Counted from the stretch's first letter, positions 53,867 through 63,449 are shown. The stretch: 64,000 bases of DNA from Bacteroidales bacterium (GCA_019429365.1 JAHYJD010000001.1:37453-101452); one strand, 5' to 3'. Notes: generated by a model from the letters alone, not told the origin. Made by a program: numbers and translations.

Positions 53867-55744
53867 ATGCAAAAAGGTAAGATAAAAGTTCAGACTGAGA
53901 ACATTTTCCCTATCATCAAGAAATTCCTTTATTCAGACCATGAGATATTCCTCAGGGAGTTGGTTTCCAACGCCGTTGATGCCACTCAAAAGCTCAAAAC
54001 CCTGTCTTCTATGGGCGAGTTTAAAGGCGAAATGGGCGATACCCGCATTGAGGTAAAAGTCGACCCCAAGGCAAAAACGCTTACTGTTAGCGACAAGGGT
54101 ATTGGTATGACCGCTGATGAGGTAAAAAAATACATCAACCAGATTGCCTTCAGCAGCGCCGAAGAGTGGGTTGAAAAATACAAGCAGCAGGAGGGTAATG
54201 GTGCCATTATCGGTCATTTTGGCCTGGGTTTTTATTCTTCGTTTATGGTGGCCAAAAAAGTAGAGATATTTTCCCGTTCTTACAAGGAAAAGGCCACAGC
54301 CGTTAGGTGGGAGTGCGACGGCAACCCCGAATTTATCCTCGAAGACACCGAGAAGCAGGGCAGGGGTACCGACATTGTGCTGCATATAGCCGATGATTCG
54401 GAAGAGTTTCTGGAAGAAAGCCGCATACTAGGGCTACTGAAGAAATACTGCAAGTTTTTGCCAGTTGAAATTGTTTTTGGCACCGAAAAAACAACTCGCA
54501 AAGAAACAGATGACAAGGGCGAAGAAAAGGATGTGACGGTGGAAGAGCCCCGTATTATCAATAATCCCAAGCCTGCCTGGACGCAAAAGCCTGCCGACCT
54601 TAAAGCCGAAGATTATAAGAAATTTTACCGCGAGCTCTATCCCATGAGTTTCGACGAGCCGCTTTTTAATATTCACCTCAATGTGGATTATCCCTTTAAC
54701 CTTACGGGAATCCTTTATTTTCCCAAGGTCAAGCAAAACTTCGAGGTGCAGCGCGACAAGATTCAGCTCTACAGCAACCAGGTGTTCGTAACCGATTCGG
54801 TCGAAGGCATTGTGCCCGACTTTCTTACCTTGCTGCACGGGGTGCTCGATTCGCCCGACATTCCGCTCAACGTGTCGCGCAGCTTTTTGCAGAGCGACAG
54901 CAACGTGAAGAAAATCAGCAGCCATATTTCGAAAAAAGTGGCCGATAAGCTGGAGGAACTTTTCAAAAACAACCGTGCCGATTTCGAAGCCAAGTGGGAC
55001 GATATCAAGATTTTTATTGAGTACGGTATGATATCGGAAGATAAGTTCAGGGAACGCGCCAAGAAGTTCTGCCTGCTTAAAAATGTGGACAACAAGTATT
55101 TCACTTTCGAGGAATATACGAACCATATCAAGACAACCCAGACCGATAAGGACAAAAAAGTGGTGCACCTTTATACCAATAATCCCGAAGATCAGCACAG
55201 CTTTGTCGACCTGGCCAAGGAAAGAGGCTATGATGTGCTGCTTTTCGACACGCCCATCGACAGCCATTTTGTGAATTTGCTGGAGAGTGAGCAGGAAAAT
55301 GCAACCTTTGTCCGCGTAGATTCTGATGTCATCGACAAGCTTATCCGCAAGGAAGAAGAAATGCTTTCCAAACTTTCGAAGGAAGAGAAGGACAAGCTGA
55401 TGCCCCTGATCGAAAAGCAGATCGATGGCGAAAGTTTCAACGTAATCTTCGAAAACCTGAGCGAAACCGAGCCGCCCATGCTCATTACCCAGCCCGAATT
55501 TATGCGCCGTATGAAAGATATGTCGAAGCTGGGGGGCATGAACTACATGGGCAATCTTCCCGACAGTTACATGCTGGTGGTAAACAGCAACCACCCATTT
55601 ATTTATAAAGTTTCGGAAGAAAAGGACGAAGCCACGCGCGACAAACTCATCAGGCAGGCCATCGACCTGGCCTTGCTTTCGCGAAACCTGCTCAAGGGCG
55701 AAAAGCTCACCGAGTTCATTAAGCGTAGCGTGGAGTTGATCTGA
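53867..55744 (+). CDS. htpG: Molecular chaperone HtpG (Hsp90)
   Basis: A 625-residue Hsp90. The ATP-binding GHKL domain has LRELVSNAVDATQK, DKGIGMTADEVKKYINQIAFS and GHFGLGFYSSFMVA; the middle domain has NVSRSFLQSD and the C-terminal dimerisation part is complete. The N-terminus begins MQKGKIKVQTENIFPIIKKF. An acidic insertion is seen near 195-215. Monocistronic with a terminator; no sigma-32-like site could be recognised. Confidence 0.97.
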   Translation: MQKGKIKVQTENIFPIIKKFLYSDHEIFLRELVSNAVDATQKLKTLSSMGEFKGEMGDTRIEVKVDPKAKTLTVSDKGIGMTADEVKKYINQIAFSSAEEWVEKYKQQEGNGAIIGHFGLGFYSSFMVAKKVEIFSRSYKEKATAVRWECDGNPEFILEDTEKQGRGTDIVLHIADDSEEFLEESRILGLLKKYCKFLPVEIVFGTEKTTRKETDDKGEEKDVTVEEPRIINNPKPAWTQKPADLKAEDYKKFYRELYPMSFDEPLFNIHLNVDYPFNLTGILYFPKVKQNFEVQRDKIQLYSNQVFVTDSVEGIVPDFLTLLHGVLDSPDIPLNVSRSFLQSDSNVKKISSHISKKVADKLEELFKNNRADFEAKWDDIKIFIEYGMISEDKFRERAKKFCLLKNVDNKYFTFEEYTNHIKTTQTDKDKKVVHLYTNNPEDQHSFVDLAKERGYDVLLFDTPIDSHFVNLLESEQENATFVRVDSDVIDKLIRKEEEMLSKLSKEEKDKLMPLIEKQIDGESFNVIFENLSETEPPMLITQPEFMRRMKDMSKLGGMNYMGNLPDSYMLVVNSNHPFIYKVSEEKDEATRDKLIRQAIDLALLSRNLLKGEKLTEFIKRSVELI

Positions 55745-55751
55745 TTTTAAG

Positions 55752-55780
55752 AAATACCGGTTCTGAGGGCCGGTATTTTT
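55752..55780 (+). terminator. Terminator after htpG
   Basis: AAATACCGG (55752-55760) and CCGGTATTT (55770-55778) form a nine-base stem followed by a T-run. Confidence 0.88.
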
Positions 55781-55825
55781 TTAAATATTTAACACCGCAA
55801 TGAAATAAAGCGTTTATATTCAAAT

Positions 55826-55833
55826 TAACTTTG
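55826..55833 (+). promoter_or_regulatory. Promoter -7 element of the LemA-TPM operon
   Basis: TAACTTTG, 27 bases before the ATG. The -33 region is AT-rich without a clear TTTG. Confidence 0.55.
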
Positions 55834-55859
55834 TGCATCAACCATTAAAACCCAAATAA

Positions 55860-56465
55860 ATGGAAAAGCCAAAAATTTCAAAAGGACTGATTATCATTGG
55901 TGTCATTTTAATCATAGCGCTGGCACTTTATGGAAGCATCCGTGGTGCTTATAATAATATGGTGCAATTGGATGAGGATGTTACTCAACAATGGGCGCAG
56001 GTGGAAAACGTATATCAGCGCCGGGCCGACCTGATTCCCAACCTGGTAAATGTGGTGAAAGGCTATGCCGCCCATGAAAGGGAAACGCTGGAAGGCGTGA
56101 TTGAAGCCCGTTCCAAAGCAACTTCAGTAACCATCGATCCGCAAAACATCACACCCGAGCAGCTGGCCCAGTTTCAGCAGGCACAGGAAGGTCTGTCGTC
56201 GGCTCTGAGTCGATTGATGGTGGTGGTAGAAAGGTATCCCGACCTGAAAGCCAACCAGAACTTCCTTGAGCTGCAAGCCCAGCTCGAAGGCACTGAAAAT
56301 CGCATTGCCAATGAGAGGCGCAAATACGCCGAGGTGGTGAGGGATTACAACACCAACATACGGCAGTTTCCGCGCAATATTTATGCAAACATTTTCGGCT
56401 TCGACCGCAAAGCCCAGTTTGAAGCCATGGAAGGAGCGCAAACTGCACCCGTTATTGAATTTTAG
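55860..56465 (+). CDS. lemA: LemA family protein
   Basis: A 201-residue protein anchored by one N-terminal membrane helix (about 8-27) and made of long helices. LDEDVTQQWAQVENVYQRRADLIPNLVNVVKGYA and NRIANERRKYAEVVRDYN are typical. Function is unclear; the LemA-TPM gene neighbourhood is widespread. It starts a three-gene operon with two TPM-domain genes. Confidence 0.93.
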   Translation: MEKPKISKGLIIIGVILIIALALYGSIRGAYNNMVQLDEDVTQQWAQVENVYQRRADLIPNLVNVVKGYAAHERETLEGVIEARSKATSVTIDPQNITPEQLAQFQQAQEGLSSALSRLMVVVERYPDLKANQNFLELQAQLEGTENRIANERRKYAEVVRDYNTNIRQFPRNIYANIFGFDRKAQFEAMEGAQTAPVIEF

Positions 56466-56467
56466 CT

Positions 56468-56911
56468 ATGGGCAACACTGCGCGTAACTTCTTTACCAGG
56501 GAGGAAGAGAAAGCCGTCATGATGGCCATTGCAAGGGCTGAGCTCGACACCTCGGGCGAGATTCGTGTGCACATCGACAACGAGTGCAAGGGCGAGGTGC
56601 TCGACCGGGCGGCCAGCGTTTTCGAAAAGTTGGGCATGGTCAACACCCGCGAGCGCAATGGGGTACTATTTTACCTGGCCGTAAAGCCCCATAAATTTGC
56701 CATTATTGGCGATGCCGGCATTAACACCAAAGTGCCTGCTGATTTTTGGGATGGCATTAAAATGCACATGCTCAATCGCTTTAGCAAAGGAGCTGTGGCC
56801 CAAGGGTTGATGGAAGGTATTGAAATGGCTGGCAAGGAGCTTAAAGCCCATTTCCCCTGGCAAAAAAACGATGAAAACGAGCTTCCCAATGACATCTCAT
56901 TCGGACAATAA
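56468..56911 (+). CDS. TPM-domain protein, soluble
   Basis: A 147-residue TPM (YgcG/TLP18.3-like) domain protein. There is no signal peptide. Seen: FTREEEKAVMMAIARAELDTSGEIRVHI and the conserved GVLFYLAVKPHKFAIIGDAGI. It begins two bases after lemA. The members may act as acid phosphatases or as photosystem-associated proteins in plants; the role here is unknown. Confidence 0.85.
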   Translation: MGNTARNFFTREEEKAVMMAIARAELDTSGEIRVHIDNECKGEVLDRAASVFEKLGMVNTRERNGVLFYLAVKPHKFAIIGDAGINTKVPADFWDGIKMHMLNRFSKGAVAQGLMEGIEMAGKELKAHFPWQKNDENELPNDISFGQ

Positions 56912-56920
56912 TTTTTTGAT

Positions 56921-57757
56921 ATGAACAGCAAGTTGGTTTTCAAAAATACCATTATCACTTTAATGCTGTGGGCGTTGTTGCCCTTCGGACTGCTTTCCGC
57001 CATACCACCGCCTCCCGATCCGCCCAGCCTGGTGACCGATTATGCGGGTTTGCTATCGGGCGGGCAGCGCATGTCGCTCGAAATGAAACTGGCCGAATAC
57101 GATGCAGTGTACTCCACCCAGATTGCCATAGTTACCATCAAAGACCTTGGCGGGATGGAGCCTGCCGATTTTGCCGACCGATTGGGTGAAGCCTGGGGGG
57201 TGGGACGCGCAGGAAAAGAAAACGGGGTGCTGATTCTCGTAAACCCCGGTGAAGGCGGGCAAAAGGGCAAGGTGCATATTGCCATTGGCTATGGCCTGGA
57301 GGGGGTTATTCCTGACATTACGGCCAAGCGCATAGTCGATCGCGAGATCTTGCCAAACTTCCGCGAAGGCCGTTTTTTTGAGGGCCTCGACCAGGCCACC
57401 AGTGTGCTGATGCAGCTTGCCGCTGGAGAGTTTCCTGCCGAAGAATACAACCAGGGCGAAGAACCTTCGGTGCTGGCTGCTTTCTTTACAGTGCTTTTTA
57501 TTTTTCTAATCATCTTTTTGCTTTCGCGAAAGCGCAATGCCCATTACAGCCCGGGCAAAGAGATTCCTTTCTGGACCTGGCTGTGGCTCATGAGCAGTGC
57601 CAGCAAAGGCAGCAAGGGTTCATGGGGCGATTTCAGCAGCGGCCGCGGGAGTTTCGGCAGCGGCAGTTTTGGAGGCGGCAGCTTTGGACGTGGTAGTGGT
57701 TTTGGAGGCTTTGGTGGCGGCCGGTTTGGCGGAGGCGGCGCAGGCGGGTCCTGGTAA
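56921..57757 (+). CDS. TPM-domain protein with glycine-rich tail (YgcG-like)
   Basis: A 278-residue exported membrane protein. The signal peptide is about 1-29. The TPM domain (about 35-165) has VTDYAGLLSGGQRMSLEM and NGVLILVNPGEGGQKGKVHIAIGYGLEGVIPD. A membrane helix follows (about 184-203), then a tail (about 225-278) of Gly, Ser and Phe ending in GGGAGGSW, which is typical of YgcG. The pair of TPM proteins, one inside and one outside, with LemA between membranes suggests one complex. Confidence 0.9.
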   Translation: MNSKLVFKNTIITLMLWALLPFGLLSAIPPPPDPPSLVTDYAGLLSGGQRMSLEMKLAEYDAVYSTQIAIVTIKDLGGMEPADFADRLGEAWGVGRAGKENGVLILVNPGEGGQKGKVHIAIGYGLEGVIPDITAKRIVDREILPNFREGRFFEGLDQATSVLMQLAAGEFPAEEYNQGEEPSVLAAFFTVLFIFLIIFLLSRKRNAHYSPGKEIPFWTWLWLMSSASKGSKGSWGDFSSGRGSFGSGSFGGGSFGRGSGFGGFGGGRFGGGGAGGSW

Positions 57758-57837
57758 TACGGATTGACAGCCAAACATTTGTTAACGCTGACTTTCAATA
57801 CTTTTTCTCATCCAATTTTTGCATACAGGTTGAGAAA

Positions 57838-57870
57838 TTTGTCGAACTAATCAAAGTATTTGTATTTTTG
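57838..57870 (+). promoter_or_regulatory. Promoter of the BASS transporter gene
   Basis: TTTG at 57838-57841 and TATTTTTG at 57863-57870, spacer 21, 18 bases before the ATG. It fits the phylum's consensus well. Confidence 0.65.
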
Positions 57871-57887
57871 CTTCAAATCATATACAT

Positions 57888-58841
57888 ATGTTTGAAGCAC
57901 TTCAAAACATGGATGCCACCCATCTCAACTTCACAGAGGGTGGCCTTTTTATTCTCAACATTACCATTGCCATCATTATGTTTGGCGTGGCCCTTGAGAT
58001 AAAAGTCAGTCATTTTATCGACCTGATAAAGCGCCCCAAACCCATACTTGTGGGGGTGGTTTCTCAGTTTATCCTGTTACCGCTGGCCACATTTTTACTC
58101 ATAATGGCCTTCTGGAAAAACTTTACTGTGGGCGTGGCTATGGGTATGATCCTGGTGGCCGCATGTCCCGGCGGAAATGTTTCAAATTTTATATCTACAC
58201 TGGCCAAGGGCAACCCGGCCCTGTCGGTAAGTCTTACGGCCATTGCCACCATTTCGGCCATCGTAATGACTCCGCTAAACTTTTACGTTTGGGGCAGCCT
58301 CTACAGCAAGCTGGGGCCCTGGGCAAACAACCCCTTGCTGCAGCAATTGACCATAAATCCGGTGGAAATGTTCAAGATTGTTTTTATTCTGCTGGGCGTG
58401 CCCATTGTCATTGGCATGCTTACCAATCATTTTCTTCCCAGGTTTACTGAATTTGCAAAAAAGCCCATCCGAATCTTTTCGGTCATCTTCTTTATTGGCA
58501 TGCTGGCTATTTTGTTTGCCAACAATTACGACCATTTTATCAGGCATATCGCCTGGATATTGCTTATCGTTTTACTTCACAATGGCCTTGCCATTTCCAC
58601 GGGCTTTGGCTTTGCCTCTTTGCTAAAACTCAATTCGCAAAACCGCCGAACGATTGCCATAGAAACGGGCATTCAAAACAGCGCCCTCGCGTTGGTGCTG
58701 ATTTTTAATCCGTCCATTTTTCCCCAGGGTCTTGCTTTGGGTGGCATGGCCATCCTAACTGCCTGGTGGGGTATTTGGCATATACTGGCCGGATTGAGCA
58801 TCGCAACTATTTGGAGAAATAAACCATACCGTTACTTATGA
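57888..58841 (+). CDS. Bile acid:sodium symporter family transporter (BASS)
   Basis: A 317-residue membrane protein with about nine or ten hydrophobic helices. The conserved region ACPGGNVSNFISTLAKGNPALSVSLTA near 95-122 and the crossover motif AIETGIQNSALALVLI near 260 are characteristic. Members import organic anions with sodium; the bacterial substrate cannot be told. The next gene overlaps by four bases and encodes an acyltransferase. Confidence 0.9.
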   Translation: MFEALQNMDATHLNFTEGGLFILNITIAIIMFGVALEIKVSHFIDLIKRPKPILVGVVSQFILLPLATFLLIMAFWKNFTVGVAMGMILVAACPGGNVSNFISTLAKGNPALSVSLTAIATISAIVMTPLNFYVWGSLYSKLGPWANNPLLQQLTINPVEMFKIVFILLGVPIVIGMLTNHFLPRFTEFAKKPIRIFSVIFFIGMLAILFANNYDHFIRHIAWILLIVLLHNGLAISTGFGFASLLKLNSQNRRTIAIETGIQNSALALVLIFNPSIFPQGLALGGMAILTAWWGIWHILAGLSIATIWRNKPYRYL

Positions 58842-60202
58842 ACCTGAAAAAGAAAAGGCACTTGTTCCGGAATTCCGCGAAGTGGTGGTTGGTTGCGCAA
58901 TACGTATTTTTCCTGATGCGATTGTTTTACCGCAAAATCGTGGTGGAGGGCAAGGAAAACATTCCCACCGAGGGCCCCATTATTTTTGCTCCCAACCATC
59001 AAAATGCCTTAATGGATCCGCTGGCCATCCATTATGGGGCCGGATTGCAGACCATTTTCCTGGCAAGGGCGGATATTTTCAAGATACCTGTCTTGCGCAA
59101 CCTTTTTTATTGGCTTAAGATCATCCCGGTTTACCGCATTCGCGATGGAAAAGAGAACCTTAGCAATAACGATGCTTCATTTAATATAGCCGTTGAGGTG
59201 CTCGAAAAAGGTCGGTCGGTGGGTATCTTCCCCGAAGCAGCCCACTCGAGCCAGCGTCGCCTTTTGCCTATGCGCAAGGGGGTACCCCGCATGGCTTTCC
59301 TTGCCGAGGAAAATAATGACTTTAAACTGGGCGTGCAGGTGATGCCGGCCGGCATATATTTCAGCGATTATGAAAATATGCGCAGCATACTGCACATACG
59401 TTTTGGCAAACCTATTATGGTGAGGGATTTTGAAGGTCCTTATCGGGATAATCCACAGAAGGCCATGCTGTTGTTGCGCGATGCCATTGGAGAACAACTC
59501 AAGGACCTTTCGCTCGATATTCGCAGCCAGGAATATTACGATGCCTTTTACTGTGCTGCCGAAATATTTGCCGAACCCTTGCTGGCTGCCCGGGGTGAGA
59601 AAAGAATCAATCAGCAAAAGAAATTTGGCATTCAGAAGGAAATGATCAGGGCACTGGAGGACGTTCTCGAAAATAATCCGGAGGAGATGGCCGGATTTCG
59701 CTCGAAAATGATGCACCTGCTCGAGCTTTTGAAAAAGTCGGGTTTGAAATGGGAATTCTTCCGCTTTCCAGCGAAAAAAATTCTCAGCGTATTTGGATCC
59801 CTGGTTTTCCTTTTCCTCACATTTCCGGTTTTCCTTTACGGGATTGTAAACAACATGCTTTTCTACGGAAGTGTGCTACCCATTTTGAAGAAGATCAAAG
59901 ACCGGCAGTTTCACAGTTCGGTAAAATTTGTTTGGGGTCTGGCCATTAGTCCGCTGATTTACCTGTTTCAAACGGCGGTAGTGTATACCATTTGGGGCAG
60001 TTGGTTTTGGAGCCTTATTTACCTGGTATCCCTGCCGGTGACGGGCTTCGCCGCAAGGACATACGTAGGGAAGTTTCGCAAAACATGGCAGAATGTGAGG
60101 CTGTGGCAACTTCGCAATTTCAGGCAGATAGAGTACAAAAAGATCAGCCTGGTGTATGAACAAATACTTGCTGATCTGAGGGGTCTTTTGCAAAGGAATT
60201 AA
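58838..60202 (+). CDS. PlsC-type 1-acyl-glycerol-3-phosphate acyltransferase-like protein
   Basis: A 454-residue membrane-bound acyltransferase. The HX4D catalytic motif is in APNHQNALMDPLA near 54-66; the substrate-binding block FPEAAHSSQRRL follows near 125. Three or four membrane helices lie at the C-terminal side (about 320-410). Longer than simple PlsC (about 245), so acyl acceptor and function may differ. It overlaps the BASS gene and is likely co-transcribed with it. Confidence 0.88.
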   Translation: MNLKKKRHLFRNSAKWWLVAQYVFFLMRLFYRKIVVEGKENIPTEGPIIFAPNHQNALMDPLAIHYGAGLQTIFLARADIFKIPVLRNLFYWLKIIPVYRIRDGKENLSNNDASFNIAVEVLEKGRSVGIFPEAAHSSQRRLLPMRKGVPRMAFLAEENNDFKLGVQVMPAGIYFSDYENMRSILHIRFGKPIMVRDFEGPYRDNPQKAMLLLRDAIGEQLKDLSLDIRSQEYYDAFYCAAEIFAEPLLAARGEKRINQQKKFGIQKEMIRALEDVLENNPEEMAGFRSKMMHLLELLKKSGLKWEFFRFPAKKILSVFGSLVFLFLTFPVFLYGIVNNMLFYGSVLPILKKIKDRQFHSSVKFVWGLAISPLIYLFQTAVVYTIWGSWFWSLIYLVSLPVTGFAARTYVGKFRKTWQNVRLWQLRNFRQIEYKKISLVYEQILADLRGLLQRN

Positions 60203-60327
60203 ATTCCTGACAAACCTTAATTATAATGCTTCTAAATAAGGGTGGACAGGCCTTTTAAATGCAATTCAAATAAAGGTTTTATTAAATTTGGAAATTGTCT
60301 GCCAGGGTTACCTTTGCTTTTATAGCA

Positions 60328-60335
60328 TATCTTTG
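60328..60335 (+). promoter_or_regulatory. Promoter -7 element of the cydABX operon
   Basis: TATCTTTG is a full -7 consensus. It lies inside a longer open frame that begins at 60295, so translation should begin after it, at 60352 or 60358. The -33 match is weak. Confidence 0.55.
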
Positions 60336-60357
60336 GAGTTTTTTTAAACACTTGAAA

Positions 60358-60600
60358 GTGAGACAATTTCTGAAAACAATAGCCGGAATTTTCAGTTCTG
60401 GATTTGAGCTAATCCGCTCATCTCGCTTGGCAAAAATCCTTTTGCTTATCGTCTTTATCAAATTCATGATCTTTTATGGCTTTCTGAAGGGCTTCCTTTA
60501 TCCGAAGTACCTTAAGCCCCATTACGAAAACGATGCACATCGCACCGAACAGGTTCTGCATGATTTAACCACACCACATAAAATCGTTACTGATGATTGA
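60358..60600 (+). CDS. DUF4492 protein preceding cydA
   Basis: An 80-residue protein with one membrane helix (about 25-45, ILLLIVFIKFMIFYGFL) and charged ends, of the DUF4492 type that stands before cydA in Bacteroidota. I start at the GTG at 60358; a TTG at 60352 is also possible. The longer frame starting at 60295 would lie upstream of the promoter. Its stop overlaps cydA by eight bases. The role in assembly or function of cytochrome bd is unknown. Confidence 0.75.
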   Translation: MRQFLKTIAGIFSSGFELIRSSRLAKILLLIVFIKFMIFYGFLKGFLYPKYLKPHYENDAHRTEQVLHDLTTPHKIVTDD

Positions 60601-62149
60601 AAACATTGACCTTGCCCTGGTGAACTGGTCGCGGGGGCAGTTTGCCCTGGTGGCATTGTATCACTGGCTTTTCATTCCGCTCACCCTGGGTATGACATAT
60701 ATTATTGCGTTTACGCAAACCATTTATGTCAGGACCGGGGATAAGGAGTGGGAGCGTATTGCAAAATTCTGGGCCAAGCTTTTTGGTATCAACTTCGCCA
60801 TAGGGGTTGGCACGGGCATTATCCTGGGGCTGGAGTTTGGTACCAACTGGGCTAATTATTCCTGGATATCGGGCGATATTTTCGGTGCCCCGCTTGCAGC
60901 CGAGGGCATTATGGCTTTCTTTCTGGAGTCGACCTTTATTGCCGTGATGTTTTTTGGCTGGGGTAAGGTGAGCAAAAAATTTCACCTGGTTTCCATTTAC
61001 CTGGTGGCCTTCGGAGCCAGCCTTTCTGCTCTTTGGATTTTGGTGGCCAACGCATGGATGAACTACCCCGTAGGCATGGTGTTCAACCCCGATACGGCAC
61101 GCCATGAGATGGTCGATTTCTGGGCGGTGCTTTTTTCGCCCTATGCCATCAATAAGTTTCTGCATACCATTACCTCGGGCTTTGTGATTTCTTCGTTCTT
61201 TATTGTGGCCGTAAGTGGCTGGTACCTGCTCAAGGGGCGCAACATTTTGCTGGCCAAGCGCAGCATTGTCATTGCTGCTTCCTTCGGGCTGCTTTCAAGC
61301 GTTTTCCTCGCCACCACTGGTGATGGATCGGCCTACTGGGTGGCCCAGAAACAGCCTGCCAAACTGGCAGCCATGGAAGGGCTCTACGAAGGCCAGGAGG
61401 GCGCCGGGCTGGTGGCCATCGGGATGTTGCGCCCAGGCAAGCAGATCGGCGACGGTGAAAAAGCTTTTGTTTTTAAAATTGAAATACCAAAACTACTCTC
61501 TGTGCTGGGATACCGCAATGCCAATGCCTTTGTTCCAGGGGCCGAGGACCTGGTGCTGGGTAATGCCGGACAGGATATCATGTCGGCCGATGAAAAAATT
61601 TCACGGGGAAAGGTGGCCCTGAACGCCCTGGCCGAATATAAGGAAGCCGTTGCCCTGGACGATATGCAGAGCGCCTCGGCTGCACAAGCAAGGTTTGAAG
61701 AAAATTACTACTATATGGGCTACGGACACCTGTTCGACCCCAACGGCATCATACCCAATGTACCTTTTATCTTTTACAGCTTCCGGATCATGGTGATGCT
61801 GGGTTTTGCCTTTATCGCCCTTTTTCTGCTTATTCTCTACCTGGCCGTTACCGATAAACTGCAGGAAAACCGCTGGCTGCTGCGCACAAGCATCCTGGCT
61901 TTTCCATTGGCTTTTCTTGCTTCCATGGCAGGCTGGATTGTGGCCGAGGTAGGACGTCAGCCCTGGACCATTCAGGGGCTGCTGCCCACCATGGTCTCCA
62001 CATCAAATATTAATGCAAACGCGGTAATTCTTACCTTCTGGATGTTTGCGGCCTTGCTCACCGTGCTGGTACTGGCCGAATTTAAAATTATGACCACAAC
62101 CATTAAACGCGGACCCGATAACGCAAAGAAAGGAGGCGAAAATGTTTGA
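60593..62149 (+). CDS. cydA: Cytochrome bd ubiquinol oxidase subunit I
   Basis: The 518-residue catalytic subunit of the bd quinol oxidase, with about nine membrane helices. Seen: WSRGQFALVALYHWLFIPLTLGM with the haem-ligand His, GVGTGIILGLEFGTNWA, EGIMAFFLEST and the conserved GWIVAEVGRQPW near 440. The bd oxidase uses low oxygen and fits a microaerobic lifestyle. It overlaps cydB by eight bases. Confidence 0.96.
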   Translation: MIENIDLALVNWSRGQFALVALYHWLFIPLTLGMTYIIAFTQTIYVRTGDKEWERIAKFWAKLFGINFAIGVGTGIILGLEFGTNWANYSWISGDIFGAPLAAEGIMAFFLESTFIAVMFFGWGKVSKKFHLVSIYLVAFGASLSALWILVANAWMNYPVGMVFNPDTARHEMVDFWAVLFSPYAINKFLHTITSGFVISSFFIVAVSGWYLLKGRNILLAKRSIVIAASFGLLSSVFLATTGDGSAYWVAQKQPAKLAAMEGLYEGQEGAGLVAIGMLRPGKQIGDGEKAFVFKIEIPKLLSVLGYRNANAFVPGAEDLVLGNAGQDIMSADEKISRGKVALNALAEYKEAVALDDMQSASAAQARFEENYYYMGYGHLFDPNGIIPNVPFIFYSFRIMVMLGFAFIALFLLILYLAVTDKLQENRWLLRTSILAFPLAFLASMAGWIVAEVGRQPWTIQGLLPTMVSTSNINANAVILTFWMFAALLTVLVLAEFKIMTTTIKRGPDNAKKGGENV

Positions 62150-63275
62150 GTCACTGACCCATTTACAACTGCAACATTACTGGTGGTTCATCATGTCGGT
62201 GGTGGCCTCCACCCTGGTTTTCCTGCTGTTTGTTCAGGGCGGGCAAACCCTCATCGGCACCCTTGGCAAAAACGAAGATGAACGCACCATGGTCATTAAC
62301 TCCATCGGCCGCAAGTGGGAGTTTACCTTCACCACCCTGGTGATGTTTGCCGCGGGCATGTTCGCCTCTTTTCCGCTGTTTTATTCCACGTCTTTTGGCG
62401 GCGCCTATTATGCCTGGAAAATCTTCCTGGTGTGCTTTGTGCTGCAAGCCATTTCGTTTGAGTTCAGACGCAAGCAAGGCAATATGCTGGGGCAGAAAAC
62501 ATACGAAGCCTTTCTTTATATCAATGGTTTCCTGGGGGTTTTTCTGCTTGGGGCGGTCGTTGCCACCTTTTTCACTGGCAGCGAATTTTACCGCAGCGAG
62601 TACAATCTTTCTTACTGGCAAACCACCCTTTACGGGATAGAGATCCTTTTCAACCCCCTGAACCTGGCGCTGGGCATCGCCCTGTTATTCCTGGCAAGGA
62701 CTCTTGGTGCCCTCTATATCCTTAACAATGTCGACCATGAAGTTATTGAGCAGCGGGCCCGCCGCCAGGTTGGCCTCAATGCCGTGGTGTTCCTGGTTTT
62801 CTTTCTTTATTTTGTAATAAGGATCTTGCTTAAAGATGGCTATGCCTACCATCCAGAAACCTTCGAAGTGTATATGGAGCCTTACAAGTACCTGAATAAT
62901 TACCTTCAAATGCCGGCAGCCCTGATCCTCTTTCTGGCGGGCGTGGTACTGGTACTATATGGTATTGGCATTACCTGGTTTAAGGAAAGCCGCAAAGGCA
63001 TCTGGTTTTCTGGTCCCGGGACTTTTCTGACGGTATTGTCGCTGTTTTTTGTGTTGGGCTACAATAATACCTGCTTCTACCCCTCGAGCTACGATTTGCA
63101 AAGTTCGCTTACCATACAAAATGCCTCTTCCAGTCATTATACCCTCACGGCTATGACCTACATTTCGTTGTTTGTACCGGTGGTGGCTGCTTACATTTTT
63201 TTCACCTGGAGGGCTATCGACAAGCACAAGATCAACGATGAGGATATGAAAAGCGGTGATCATCACATTTATTAA
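62142..63275 (+). CDS. cydB: Cytochrome bd ubiquinol oxidase subunit II
   Basis: A 377-residue membrane subunit with about eight or nine helices. LQLQHYWWFIMSVVASTLVFLLFVQGG at the N-terminus and GGAYYAWKIFLVCFVLQAISFEFR match the Bacteroidota CydB form. It is translationally coupled to cydA and followed 13 bases later by a small membrane ORF. Confidence 0.93.
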   Translation: MFESLTHLQLQHYWWFIMSVVASTLVFLLFVQGGQTLIGTLGKNEDERTMVINSIGRKWEFTFTTLVMFAAGMFASFPLFYSTSFGGAYYAWKIFLVCFVLQAISFEFRRKQGNMLGQKTYEAFLYINGFLGVFLLGAVVATFFTGSEFYRSEYNLSYWQTTLYGIEILFNPLNLALGIALLFLARTLGALYILNNVDHEVIEQRARRQVGLNAVVFLVFFLYFVIRILLKDGYAYHPETFEVYMEPYKYLNNYLQMPAALILFLAGVVLVLYGIGITWFKESRKGIWFSGPGTFLTVLSLFFVLGYNNTCFYPSSYDLQSSLTIQNASSSHYTLTAMTYISLFVPVVAAYIFFTWRAIDKHKINDEDMKSGDHHIY

Positions 63276-63288
63276 AGAAAGGAACCAC

Positions 63289-63426
63289 ATGGAACTTTTA
63301 TCATCAATAATATGGTTACTCACCTGGCCTTTGCTTATTTATGCCGGCTACCGGCTGAGCGTATACATGGTCAGGGTTTTCGAAAGAAACATTCCTGAAG
63401 ATCAGCGCACTTGCAAAACACGCTGA
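63289..63426 (+). CDS. 45-residue membrane ORF after cydB, candidate small oxidase subunit
   Basis: An ATG at 63289, with an A/G-rich AAAGAAAGGAACC before it, opens a frame of 45 codons. The product starts MELLSSIIWLLTWPLLIYAG, a single membrane helix (about 5-22), then a basic segment YRLSVYMVRVFERN and a charged tail. Its place, 13 bases after cydB and before the operon terminator, is that of CydX or CydS. I infer a small structural subunit, but the sequence does not match E. coli CydX. Confidence 0.65.
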   Translation: MELLSSIIWLLTWPLLIYAGYRLSVYMVRVFERNIPEDQRTCKTR

Positions 63427-63449
63427 TGCCCCCCAGGTGAAAGTTGTAT

